A stretch of 62,000 nt of DNA from Symbiodinium natans (lineage: Eukaryota; Sar; Dinophyceae; Suessiales; Symbiodiniaceae), in the NCBI GenBank assembly GCA_905221605.1, contig CAJNDS010000075.1:27501-89500 (forward strand). Direction: 5' to 3'. Positions 32,350-45,300 of the stretch are shown here, piece by piece (position 1 is the first letter of the stretch; the number at the start of each line of letters is the position of its first letter). A program made the translations under genes and the position numbers. The notes beneath the pieces were generated by a model, which saw only the letters and a program-made list of their open reading frames with translations, was not told the DNA's origin and searched no databases.

Positions 32350-35300
32350 ATGTGTGCGCTGGCCATGCTGGCAACTGGGCTGTGCGTATCCTTCGCATTC
32401 GCAGAAGCAACGACCTTGGCCGTGCAACTGACTCGGCACTGGCGGCCGCTGCCAGACAGCTGGGGTCGGCACCAAAGCACTGTCGAGTATTTTGCCGAAG
32501 TGGAAGTCGGATACCCTGGCCAGCGCTTGCGTATGACCTTTGACACAGGGAGTGCCAATGTTGTGATCCCTTCGATTCATTGTTCTGCGCCGAGCTGCAT
32601 GCCACACAGGCGTTACGATGCCGGGCAGTCGAGCACATCGGAGCGTCGGCTTTGCTTGGAGGACGTGGAGTCAAGCAACTACAGTCGTGAGGCTGTGACG
32701 CTGACGTTCGGAACCGGTCAGGTTACAGGGCATTATGCCAAAGATGTGGTTTGCCTGGGACAAGGCTTCTGTGCGGCGTTGAGTTTTTTGGAGGCAACGA
32801 ACCAAAGCGAGCATCCCTTTCTAAGCGCACCCTTTGATGGTGTTCTTGGCTTGGCATTTCCCCAACTTTCCGAGGGCCCGGGCTTCTCCTTCTTCGACGA
32901 GCTGGTGAAGAGCCGGCAGCTTGCCCGGCCGATCTTCTCCGTGTACTTTTCCCTGGGAGGCGGCGAGATCATGTTCGGAGGGGTGGACTCCAGGAGGATG
33001 CGCTCAGAACTTCGATGGGCTCCAGTGTGGAACCCTGGATTCTGGCAGGTGGGATGGGATGGCTAGGTCCGGCTAGGTAGTGGGACATATACGCTTTGGG
33101 GGCTTTTTACATGAGTGATCAAGGAGGACTAGCATGTTCGACCCAATGCCTGGGCCCCCCTTACTCCCCCCCCAAGGCCAGGACATCTGACTGATCCAAA
33201 CACGTCAGCCAACCTTCAATCCCTCGCTCCGCTTATCGGCTCGTAGCAGGTCTGGTTTTGTTCGTCGCGAAGCAGGGGTTTGCGACAAAGCAGTCTGGCG
33301 CGCCCTGTTACACCCCTGAAGTCCTTCCGGGCAGCGGCGCCTTTCTTCCCGAATATCCGGGACAACGCGTCGCAGGATGGCCCCACTAGGGTAGCGGTAA
33401 GCTTGCAGATGCGAGAGCATCATCGCACGCTCGTTTCAACGATTCGAAGGCACGAGCGTTCAAGAACGTGCATGGCTTTAAGGTTGTAACCCGCGCCAAA
33501 GGGCTTGGGGCATGCGAGGCATGCCCTCAAGGCCTTAAAGGGCTTCTTTAGGCCCTCTTGAGGCCCTCTTGAGGCACCAAAGGCCCTAGGCTCCTAGACT
33601 CCAATGCTGCCAGAGGTGTCCCTGTCGGACATCACCCTGGATGGACAGCGCACGGAGCTCTGCGGGGCCCCGGGGTCCTTTCGCGCCTGCGGCGCGGCCC
33701 TGGACACCGGGAGCCCTTGAGCTTCTCTTTGTCTTGTTGGGCTTAAGGTTTGGCTGACGGTTTAGACAGTCAGGTTTCAGGATTTAGGGCAGTGTATCTT
33801 GTTTTGTGCTTGCTTGTACTTTGTATGCTTGTAACTTGTCTCCTCAGAGCCTGAAGGCTCTAGCTGTGGGGATGGCCTCTCTGGCTGGAAGGCAGCGAAC
33901 CCTAAACGGAGCACTCGGGTCCCCAAGCCTATCCCAGGAGATGTTGGGTGGCAATTGCTGGGTTGGCAAATCCTAGCCTCCGAAAAGGCGACTGTTGAAT
34001 GAGAAAAGGAGATGTGGCAAACCCAAACCCTGAAAGGAGATCCTGAGTGGCAAAATTCCCAAAAGGAGGTGTTGAGTAGCAATCGCTAAGTTTTCAGAGA
34101 ACACCCGAGAACTTAAACGGAGAAGTGGCAAACCCAAAGCCAACAAAGGACTAAAGGAGATGTGGGTGACCAGCCCTATCAAGTACTCCGCTGCAGAATC
34201 TCCTTCCTTGTCCTTCGAAACCATACAAGCATTCGCGGCACCGCCAACTGGTTTGGAAAGGTGTGCGTTTGCCTGGCAGCGACTGGACGAAGAGAAAATC
34301 GGACAGGTTCGTACAGCACCACCCCCTTCCAACCGCCCCAAGGACTATATAAGCCTTCAACACCTGCCGTAGACTTTTAGATGCTATAAACCCTCACCGT
34401 TTCGACAGGACATCGGCCCTGGCGGCGCCCACGCGCCTGGCACGGCAGCTAGCTGAGCGTCTCCAGGCCGATATGGTCTCCTGAAAGGCTGTACGGCTCA
34501 GGGTTTAATTCCATCCCCATGCCCAACCTTTCCTAGTACATCAATAGAATCAGTACACAAAAAGGTCAGTTTTTAAAATTAGTGGGGTTTAGTATGGGGG
34601 TTTCGTACTATGGGTAGGGGGCTATAGGGGTTGGTCACAGACGGGCATAGGTAGTTGTTCCCAGGTCTTGCAGGTCTTGTGTTTTGTGCGATGATTTGTG
34701 TGGGTTTTGGTTCGGGGCCCAGGGTGGAAGTCCCTATGTGGTTTAGGGCTTCAGAAGGTTTAGTGTTGTTGCTCCCAGCTAGCGCCAGCCTCACGCTCTT
34801 CTGTCCAAAGCATGCTCCCGCCATCGTTCCTGGAGCATGTCATCCGAAGTCCGGAGAATCCCAGCCCCCCAAGCGATCCCAAACTGAAATGCCAAACTCC
34901 ACAATGCTGAACCTTTAACCTTAAGCTTGAAATCTAGAGCTTTAGTACCCCTTGAACCTTAAGCAACCGCAAACAGAGACCCCCAGAGGTGGAACGGGAC
35001 TGCAGCAACTTCCATACACTGCCGATCCTCGGCTTCCTGTTGGACGAGGCCCACCTGAGTGTGTTCCCTCATGTTCCCTCCGAGTTGCAGTAGGGGCTTT
35101 TATGGGCTCTTGAGGGTTTCAGGATTAGGGCAACGGAATGTTCACTGCAGGCAAGGGGGCCGGGGGACGGGACACCGGTGGCAACACCCAGAGGTGCTGA
35201 AGCAATGCGCGATTCAGTGATATCAGTCTGTGAGTTCTTTCATGAGTTTCAGCACTCCAGAAGATGAAATCTCCGACTGGTGGCCATGACGCTGGGCAAT

Positions 35301-36917
35301 GCTCAGCTCCAGATCTGAGTAGCGTGAAGCAGACGAGGATTGTAGTCGCGTACGTGGCAGGATAGTATCGACAAATGATAGACATGCCCTGACTGGGGGG
35401 ACTACGGAGAAATCGGCTTAACAAGAACGATGTTGAACATGCCGCCGAGCAGCACTTGCTGTCGTGAACTGGCGCCTGCCAGTGGGGGCAATTCTGTGGT
35501 TTTCAAGGTGGTAGCCACGTTTTCGGACTTTGTGCGTGCAGCGTGTACTATCTGACCGCCATCGACCGGCACCGATTTCGTCGCACCTGATGATTTCGCA
35601 AGACCCTCAAAGGAAAACAACATCAACCCCGAACCGATATGAGACATGCCTGCAAGAATTCAAGGTTCCAGCTTTCGGGTTTTCACATTTTTGCTCTTTC
35701 ATTCCGCAGTTCCTACAGAAACATTGTTCCGTGGAGCTTGAAATTTATGCCCTGCCACAAGTGACTGTTGACAACTCCTCAGACAGGCGTTTTTCAAGCA
35801 TGAAGGAAAGCAGCAAAAAATGTTCCATCAAAGGCCCAGCTGGCATCTACCACGGCATTCAACAGCCTGTGCACCGTGTAGTTGGGGCGCGGGACATGAC
35901 CGCACGTGCACCCCTCCTCTCTTCCATCCCCACTCCGCCTTTCCCTTCCGCCCCCTTTCTTCCTTCCGGCGAAAGTGACAGCCGTATCGCCTGGATCCTA
36001 TGTGTCTGCATGCTCAGGCGGACTGGGAGCTGCAACTTGCCCCGGAAGATTACGTGGGCCAGGACGAGGCGCACTTTGATCCGGGGGGGTCTTGATTTCT
36101 TGATTTGGGCCCTTTTGGGGGCCTGACCTCAGAGTTGGGCTCTAAGTGGTGAACCAAACCTACATGGAATCCGTGCAAGAGAGGCTGATGAGCCTGGCTA
36201 CCTTAGAGCAGCTCGCACTTGGACCCAAGGGTTCGCAGAGCTTTGACCCTGAAAAGCCTTGAGCTCGAGCTGCACCGTTGACCCAAAGCCCGAGGCCGTA
36301 GATCCGAAAGACTGGGTAGGTAACCCTTAACCTTCTCGGTTGTATAGAATCCTACTATATATGAAAGGTCAGCCTTTTTTGGCTGGGGCTGTATACCCCC
36401 TAAGCCTACCATTCCTTCCGCAAGTGCCCTAGCCCTAGCCATTCCTTGCCAGAGGGCTCCTGCGAGTTGCAGCTGATGGCGGTGGACGTCCCGAGGCCCC
36501 ATGGCCCGCTGCTGCTGCTGGGCGATCCCTTCCTCAGGCACCGGGATGATGGTTTAGGTTCCATGATTTAAGAGGGCTCAGAGGGTTCAATGCTTATGGG
36601 GCTTTCGATTTTGGTTTTTCCGGGCTTTAGGGCCTTCGCGGGAGAGGGTTGATGTTAGGGTGTGTTGTCCTCTCATGCGCTTGTTGGGCTTGTTAGCGGC
36701 AATCCTGCGCAACCTGCTTTCGAGGAGATACTACACTGTCTACGATCGCCAGCGCATGCTCATAGGCTTTGCCCTGGCTCAGCAGAACAGCAGCGCACCA
36801 CAGGAAATGCTGCAGATGACCGAAGTAGGGTCGAAGGTCCTCCAAAAATCGGGGCTGAAGGCGCCTCTGCCCACCTCTTGCAAACCCAAGAAGACCAACA
36901 AGCCCCCCCAAGTGTAA
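32350..36917 (+). CDS. Pepsin-type aspartic protease (family A1), seven exons
   Basis: An endopeptidase for the secretory pathway, vacuole or cell exterior. Start ATG 32350 gives a signal peptide (MCALAMLATGLCVSFAFAEA). Exons: 32350-33048, 33616-33710, 34409-34475, 34989 to about 35059, 36018 to about 36075, 36453-36537 and 36725-36917. The first catalytic Asp is in FDTGSANVVIPS (exon 1), the second in AALDTG joined to TSALAAPT across the GA-AG intron 33711-34408. Other family marks are PFDGVLGLAFP, SVYFSLGGGEIMFGG, the start of exon 2 VSLSDITLDG, LQLAPEDYV (exon 5), LLLLGDPFLR and RYYTVYDR (exons 6 and 7). Phase fits at the first three introns and at the GC-AG intron 36538-36724. Both active-site motifs are intact. 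The ends of exons 4 and 5 are approximate and a small exon could be missing between 36075 and 36453. The Lys-rich C-terminus (CKPKKTNKPP) is not typical. Confidence 0.88.
33930..34170 (+). repeat. Degenerate short repeats in a protease intron
   Basis: Repeated words GGAGATG, GTGGCAAACCCAAA and GAGTGGCAA occur every 40-60 bases in the GA-AG intron. They are too diverged to define a unit. Confidence 0.5.
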
Positions 36918-38334
36918 ACCCAAACAAAAGCCAGTTGTCCAAGGACAAATAGGGGCCCAATGATTCCAGGATGGGCTTCAGGGTTTAAGGATTCGTGCGA
37001 CGTGGACGAGGCGGGGTTGAGCCCTGCCAGGCTCCAAGAGCAGGCAGCTGCAATGTTACTCTCAGCCCAAGACTCCCAAGACCCAAGCCCTTAAGACTGA
37101 GACCACTTGGCGTTGGCTTTTTTGGCCCGAGAGCAGATGGATAGGTTTAGTACATGAGATGGTGATGGGTTTGACATCCATAGCCAGTCCTTATTTTCAG
37201 TCAGCAGCTCAGGTGGGCGCTCGGGTATCAAGGATGTCTAAGTCAAGCACTGTAGCCCTTCCACCAGAAGCTACTCAGACGTTCCAGATCTTCAAAAGTC
37301 TTCGCACCTTTTCTTTGTGGGTTTCTTGCGCGCGCAGTGCCATGGCTGCGTGCGCTGCCCAGTCTGTTGGCCTGTGTACCTGCTAGTTGCCAGTTGGACC
37401 CCTAAGAGCAGGCGTGCCGCAACTTGAATGACGCGTGATGCCTCCGCAGAAGGTTGTAGGGTTTAGGTGGCTCCCATGGCTAAGGAAGGGCAAACTTACC
37501 TCGCCTCAGGCCGCTGCGAAGGGATGTGGGGGAGCCGGGAGGGGGGATAATGATGAGTAATTCTCCTGGGCCGCGTCGCAGTGCAGAGGCGTGAGCTTCA
37601 GGCAGCAGGCCTGAAATTCACAGCGCAAAAACTTTCGAGCCAGTTCCATGTTTCATCTTCTGTATGTGGCTAAAGCAGCAGTGAGCATAATCTCCGGGCT
37701 AAACCGCACATCAAGTCCCACGTACGACCTTGTGCCAGTATCAAAGGCGACTTAGTACCCCAAAAGCGCGAAGCCTCGAAGCCGCAAAGAACTGCTAACT
37801 ACGGAAGCGCGGTTGCTGGAGGGTTTGAGGGGCTTGGCGTGTCGTTGCGTATCTCTGCATATCTTTGCGGCTTGGGCCGGTGAAAGGAGTCCCTTCAGCA
37901 GCCGTCTACGCAACTCCCCTCTACTCGCTCCCTGGCTGTTTGTCCTAGGCCAGGTTTTCGGGTTTCGCAACAGGGCTTGGAGCTTTGGGTTTTTAAACGC
38001 TGGGTCGGGGCCTTAGGCTGCCGGGGGCATGTCATGCTCGAGCAGCCCAGGCTCTGGGGACCGTTCGTCTCTGGATGCTTTCAGCTTCAACGTCTCCGAC
38101 CGTAGGCCCTGTGCTTAGCACCTGCTCACACCACTCTTGAACTGCCATGCACCGCGGACTCTCAGTACACAGGAGTAGCCAGTTTTGCAAGAAGATGCAA
38201 GATTACTCTTCGACTGTGTGACCGGAAGCTCTTTCGCGAGCATTTGTCTGAAACACCTCTCATGCTCTCCCTTGTCCTTTTCCCTTTTTTTCAAAAAAAC
38301 TCTCTTGTGTCCCCAGCCACAATGACGACCAGGC
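36918..38334. other. Intergenic region between the protease and the docking-complex gene
   Basis: No supported gene. It contains scattered TTTAGGG-like words and a pyrimidine-rich tract with TTTTTTTCAAAAAAA near 38280-38300, shortly before the candidate start of the next gene. Confidence 0.45.
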
Positions 38335-41300
38335 ATGTCAGCGTCGCAGCCGGCGGAGCGCAAGTGGGAGGAGGCAATCATTTTCGAGCTAGGGCCCTCC
38401 TTGAGCCTTTTCGAGGGGTTATTTCGGGGCGCAGGTTGATTCTCTTGCGAGTCCATTAGACCGCGATTTAGAAACTGGACAGGATTCAGGAAACCAGGGT
38501 TCCGGAAACTCCATTGATTCAGGAAGCTGCGCTTCCAGAAGCTAGGAGTTTCAGGAAACCCCCGATTCAGAAAGCTGGCTTGGCGCGATTCAGGAAACTG
38601 GCTTGACTCGATTCAGGCAACCCGCGGTTCAGGAAGCTGGCTTCACTCGATTCAGGAAACCACACGATTCAGGAAAGCAACGCGATTCAGGAAGTTTCCG
38701 AATTCGTGGCTGATCCCTTTCAAGTCCTTCCTTTGAAGCCTCAAAGCGGTTGAGCCCTAAGTTTCTTAAGAGGCTTTCAATCAGCTCCGCTGAGAGGATC
38801 CTACAACACCTACTTTGAGGACCATCTGCATGGTGCTGAGATGTCTCGTGAACTGACCTTGGCATCCCGATGCTGTCAAGCCGACGGCCTACTATACTGC
38901 CTACACGCTTAGAGAAAATCGAGCTTGAAATCCCCTAGTAAGACTCAAAAGTCCTGACTCGACACTCCTGAAGGTCTCAGGGGCAGGTTTAGACTTCTCT
39001 GCTTGGCTCCGCAAAAGGTCGCGACTCCACGCAGACATCGAGTTGACGACGCGGAAGTGGCTTCCTTGAGAGTTGCGGCAGACGCTTCCGAGACGAGCTG
39101 TGAGTTGTGATGCAGTGCAGTGCTACAGCACAACAAGGACAGAGACCTGAAGCGCCAAAGCTGCATGAGGTCCTCCAAAACCTTAGTCGTCCAAACAAAA
39201 TCTAGAAGCCCTCCAAACCTCCTAATCTTGAACCTCTTGAACCCTACATGTACACTTCAGGCTGGAGCTGGAGCAGCGAAGGCTCGCGAAGCTCGACAAG
39301 GCGTGCGTTTGCGGGCCAACCTCCCAAGCCGTGCCGCAAAGCAGCCCACACCCACCCACCCAAGCATACCCTGTGGCTACTTGTGCTTCTGTGTGGCTGG
39401 CCTGACCCCTAAATCGTGAATTCGAAACCCTTAAATCCTGAATCCCAAGCCCGAACTCTGAAGTGACTAAACCCCAAGCTCTACACCCCGAACCCCAAAA
39501 GCACAAAAACCCATTACGCTAGACCGTAAACACCAAGCCCAGACATCAAAACTCTCAATCCAGTGGAGGACCTGGCTGCTGCCGAGTCGGAGTACACGCA
39601 GAAGCGTCAGAAGCCGGGCAGCCTGGGAAGGAAAGGCTCGAGGCTTTGAGGCTTCGAGGACGGGTTTGCTGGTTCTTGTCGCCGGAAATTTGGGAATGAG
39701 GAGTATATAGGGTTGCTAAGGGTGCCTAGTGCCTGGCTTATTTCAAAGATCTGCGAGCGAGTTTAGGCTTAGTTTCGGGTGTTTCATGGTTTATGTTAGC
39801 GGGGTGAGGGTTTGATCTCCGATGGGGTAGCAGGGCCCGTACAGGCCCGGGGCGGCCTGTTCCCTCACGATGTCAGATGGTTGAAGCTATCTGTGGCTAC
39901 ACCACTCAGTCGTGCAGGATGCAAAAGCTCCAATATCACAGAGCTTGCTTCATAAGGTGGACCCGACAAACTAAACCACCAAGGCTGTGAACTGCAGGAG
40001 GGCAGCAAGGTCTCATGTCCTTGGAAGCTTTCAACCCAAACCCTGGGCTTCCGAAAAAATAACAACACCCAAGGCCACTTAAGTATCAAACCATTCAAAG
40101 CCGGAACTCTGGAGCCGCAGACCTTCAAACACCGTAGAGACGCCGTAGAGAGTTTTTGCCGACTGTCCCTGAATTGCCCGAAGACAGTCCCGCCGAGTAC
40201 CCCTGGGAATCCCGCTTCGCATCGGCTTGTTCTTGTGTATCAACTCCTTTGTTTTTGGGTTAGGGATGATCGAAGTTTTCTAGACACTGATTCTTCAAGG
40301 CCTTCCGGACCTTTCAGAACTTGAGACCATTTTTGCTCGAGCGTGATCCAAAAACCCACACACCGCCTCCAAACCCTACACCCCAACCTAAACCCAACAT
40401 TCCTGAGCAGCCTGAAGGTACAAGGTCCTCCAAAGCTCGCAGGAGGACGCCGTAGCTCAGAAGCACAAGGACCCTGGAGAATGGAGTTTTCGTGTTTCGG
40501 GGTCTTCAAGGGCATTTGCACTGCAGCTGATGCGTGCTGGTAGTGGTCGCAGCTTTTGGCCAGGACTTGCTCCAGCTGGAGAGGCCTCGTGCGTGGCGGT
40601 TTTGCGCTTTGGTCACACCTTTTCCGCAACCTAACGGGCACAGCTGCAAGTAGTGCCCCTGAACAGACAACCTGATGCGCCTGTGTCCTGGAAGCGCAGG
40701 CAGCTGGACTTGGCCATCTCAGGCTACAACAAGCTGAATGCGCAGAATGATGGGTGGCTCTGCCATCAGAATGCAGATTCGGGGCTGGCGGTCAGGGTGT
40801 GTCAAGGTCGTGATCGGAGATGATTACCCGTTCCCTGCCTTTGAAGTTGGCATTTAGAACATTTCAGGACCACAGCTGGCCTTATCTAGGCACCCCCGGG
40901 TTGCGGAGTTGCCTTCTCTAGCCTTCTCTTGCTGCAGGAAACGGGCCCCCCTCAATCTCTACTGTAAAATCCCAGCAAGAGACCCGACACCCTAAACCTG
41001 CCCGCCCACTTGTCTCCCTGTGAGTGAGCCCGACGTATTTTCCAGGCAAGGAACGGCCGAGTCAGCAAGCAGTCCCCGTATTGTGACTGTATGATACACC
41101 CTAAAGCCCAGCTTACACCAACCTGTGCTCTTGCAGCGCAACACGCACGTCCTCAAGCCGAGTTGCCCTTAAAGCCCAGGCTGCGCGCGCAGATCGACCA
41201 GCTGAGGAAGGAGAGGCAGCTTCTGGACCACGTTTTCAGGCGCGCAATAAAGGTAAGGTTTAGGATCTAGGGCTTAGACTCAAAGCTTAAAGTGGGGCAA

Positions 41301-42237
41301 GGGTTCGGGAGCCTGGAAAATGCAGAACCGGCTGTTCATAGAAGGCTGTTTCTGAGGATGTCTAACATCCGTTGAAGGGTGCAGGTGCACTGCATGTGGA
41401 GTAACATGATGGCTACAGCTCTGGTCAAGGAGGCATTGAGCTCCCACCGCATGGCCGCGCAGTGTTTTAGTGAGGAGTGAGTGTCGTGGAGTGACCTATA
41501 GCCTATACCCATCCGCAGCCACACCCAAACCATCCAAACCTTCCACGACCCCCACACCACCAAAGCCACGAACATCAGTCGAGCTTCGGGAGGCATTCTT
41601 TCGTTAAAGCGGTGCGCAGCATCATCGTCGGATAGCATAGCAAACAAACCTCGACAGCATTGCAAAACAACGCCCTGTGTATTGTGGAGTTTGCACTAAA
41701 AGCCGATACCAGCACAAGGCAAAAAGTATGCATGGACATCCAGCATGAGCAATGCGGTCTGAATAAAGAACCACCTCTTCGTCGTTTCTGAGTCTGGAGC
41801 CAGAGGGAGCCATGTGTGTTTGTCAGGGTTTTAGGGTCACTGTTATCTTTCACGGGGGTTCGGGAGCTTCAGAAAGTTGAGGTGGTATGGGCTACAGTCC
41901 TGGCGTCGCCAGGAAAATGGATAACTCCATCCGCGCGAGTCGGAGGGACGCACGCTCAGATGCGAGCGTAAGACAGGGGTCAAGCAGTTGGTTGCTTCAG
42001 ACTTGTTCGCGAAACCTCCACGGGTGCTTCCATTGAGTGGCAGCTCGCGGCAGCTCCTCGTCGGCTCTTGTGTCTCGTAGCTCCGCGGCCCAGGCCATAG
42101 AAGAGGCCAACCAGGAGATCGTGTCAAACAGGCGGGTGAAGGGTTCAAGGTCGTTGGGCATCTATGCATTCGGGCATTCCTCCATCAGGAGAGAGAGAGA
42201 GAGAGAGAGAGAGAGCTTTGGGGGGGGGGCCATGCGT

Positions 42238-42287
<50 letters not shown>

Positions 42288-42298
42288 AGGGAGAGGGA

Positions 42299-42336
<38 letters not shown>

Positions 42337-45300
42337 TTGGGGCGCGCGGACTGTGCGGGAGGTCCTCCCCAGGCCCCAAGAAAGACAGAGAAAATCAGAG
42401 CTTGCACGCGCTGCTGAGTTTGTGCAGTTTGTCTTTTGGGCCAAAGTGGGATCGGATCGCCGTACCTCTGCACTTTGGCCCCGCGCGCGCTCCAGTGGTG
42501 CCATGGTTCAATGGGAAGCTTTTGGGGGTGTCTTGTTGGGAGGGTTCGAAGTGACTTCCACGCAGCTCTGTTAAACGCCTGCCAGGTCGGAGCTCGATGC
42601 CAAGCAGCAAAAGTGCCAAGCCTTGAGTCCGCCCGCGGAATTGGGGGTCCACTGTGTGGGTTCGAGGGGATCGTGAACAGCGATGAACAACGTTAAGCCC
42701 ACAACCCCCACAGCCACCACAATCCCCAACATACCACATTCAGGCGGGAACTGGCACGGCTCTCTGAGCTGGGCGGTTCAAGAGCGTTTTGCTGGGGTAG
42801 AGTCGTCAGTTTTTACAGTGGCTTGAAGGTGCTTCCTCGAAGGCTGGAGGGGCCCGTTCATCAAAAGCGAACTGTCCTACAGGCCCTAGCCCCCTAAGCT
42901 TCATCTAAGCCCTCGAATTGCTGCGCCACGCTGTGAATCAAGCTCTCTAGCAGCGAGAAGCCACGACAAAAACATACAAGAACAGGAGCTGAAACGCGCC
43001 CTTGAACTTGTTGTCGGCCAGGTAAGGCGCTGGAGAAGGAGCGAAGGAGCTTCCAGCAGCAGACGGAGGCAAGCCTGGATTCGTGCGGTTTAGGATTCGT
43101 GTGGGTTGGACTGGGGTCAAAGAGGGCTTGGGCCTTCGGTGTCGGGTCATGCCTATGGTCACCGTCATGCCAAACCCTAAACGCCAAACGGCACATTGCG
43201 TGGTGCAAGAAATTCAGGCTTGTTGGCGAAAGGTGATGCTTTAGAACTTCATTCAGTCCGATGTGGTGAGAGACGCTCCGCGTCGCTTCACTTGGGATTC
43301 GGCTTGTTCGTGAGTATACTCGACCAGTATCTTTATCTCACCTTAGAAATCTTCTTTCTTGCGCACTTTGACGCTTGCATGCAAACAGGGGTTCTCACGT
43401 GGAAAGAAAGGCAACGCTTGGGGCCGTACTGGGGTTCTTTTGGCACCGGTTTTTGAGCCGGTCGCTGAGTGCCTTTGGCCACAGTCAAGCCCTAAGCCCG
43501 AAACACTTCACTCAGCATGTTGGGGCCTAGGACAAAAAAGACCTACGAATTTGTTTGGGCTTGGGGTGGGTCTAGCTTAGGGCTTTAGCTTCTGACAAGT
43601 GTGGTCTAAATGCTTCCTCGTGCTTTGCAAGGACCTGAAGAAGCAGATCAGCGAGCAGAACAAGAAGGCTTTCCTACGCTAGACCTAAGCCTACTTCCTA
43701 AACCCCAAAGCCTATACTTCAGGGTTTTCGGGGCTCACTGCTTGCTCAGGGTTTTGGGGCGTTGCGAAGGGTATCCTTTTCCTCTAGGATCCCTAAGAGG
43801 AGTGAATTCCTTGAAGTTTTTAGAAGGTTTGCAGTTGAGAGCTGGATGTCCCCTAATCTTCCGAACAGCCCGAGCTCAAGTCGAAACCGCCAAATCATCC
43901 TTCACCGACCAGGCCATGATCCTGAGATGTGTGCCCGGACCCTGAACCCATGAATCCTACACCCTCGCGCCCCCAGAACCCCTACAAACCCTCAACTGCC
44001 TTGTAAGGCTTAAGTGAGCCCAAGCCATCCCTCAAGCCAAACCCTTAAACCCATGCTTCCCTCTTTTCTGGAACTGCGCTTCCTCCTCACATCCTCGACC
44101 CCTGAAAGCCCCCGAGCCTGCTCCGAGCAGGCCCGAGAGCAAGAGCTGCTGCGGGGGCTCCTGGCTTTCAGACCCGTTCCAAACTCACATGGTGTGCCCC
44201 TAAACCCTGAGCCCTAAATCCTAAACCCTAAATCCTGGAGGACCGAAGACCCCCCAATCCGTTCTCCAAAGCCTTCTAGGCCCGGAACAGGTAGGCCGTT
44301 AAACAACCCGGACCCTAAGGACTTGAAACCCCCAAACCCTGAACCCCAAACCCCTAAATCCTACACCCCAAACCCAAAAACCTTGAAAAAAACGTCAAGA
44401 GCTCCGAAAGCCCCGAGCCCCAAGGAGCCGGGCTGGCGGTAGCCCTGGTGCCTCGGGGCACGGCCCCTGGAGACTCTGACGCTCTCGTGGTTTTTCGAAG
44501 GGCGACTGGGGGTTTCTGAAGTGTTTGCAGGGTTTTGAGAATGTTTGAGCGTTTGTGTTAGTTAGGGCTCAGTGTTGGGAGCCTGAGGTTTCGGGCAATT
44601 ACAGGTTCAGTTGTAGGGCTTGTGCCGCAGAATCGGCACTGATCTCCTCTACGCACTAAAAATGCTTGCTGCTTCGTTAGGGGTGCCGCCCGGCGGAAGA
44701 ACTATATGGTGGCCGACGAGGAGAGTGCCGCTTCTTTCGGAGAGTTGAGGGATGATGAGGGTTGAAATGGCTCGACATCCAGAGGCCGGGGTCCCTGAAG
44801 ATGAAAAAACATTATGGTCAACTCAATTCCTCGAAACATAGTTACTTGATGTGCAATGTTTATTTCATATTTTTGTAGTCATATTATTCAGCTTAAGTTT
44901 GAAGAGGAAGTATTACAGTATGCTTTGAGAAACGTTCAATTGCAATTTGGGCATCTGGGGCTTCCCACCCTGTAATGTATGCTCTGCCATGAAGAAGACC
45001 CTGAAGCTCTAAAATAGCCTAAGCCTTTCACCAGTTGGCCCAAAGAATGAGAGCTCAACCGCAGGAAGAGGCTTTCTCTGAGAGTGCGATGCACCGGCGC
45101 ATCTTGAAGGTCTGCTTCCTGAACACCATCCAGCGCAGGCTGCGCGATGGACTCCAGGGGGTTTAACATGGGAGTTTCTTTGCAGCCAGCGTTTCGGATG
45201 TGTTGCTTGTGCAGGGGCGTAATTAGGATTGGGTTGCTACATACGTAATGAGGTTGCGGGCTGAAGCTTCGAGCCGCACGAGCACTTCCGGCATGTCTCG

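Noticed and set aside
42140-42417. 126-codon Arg/Glu-rich frame
   Set aside because: Translation of (GA)n and (GGGAGA)n repeats; the only supported coding part nearby is the exon ending at 42131.
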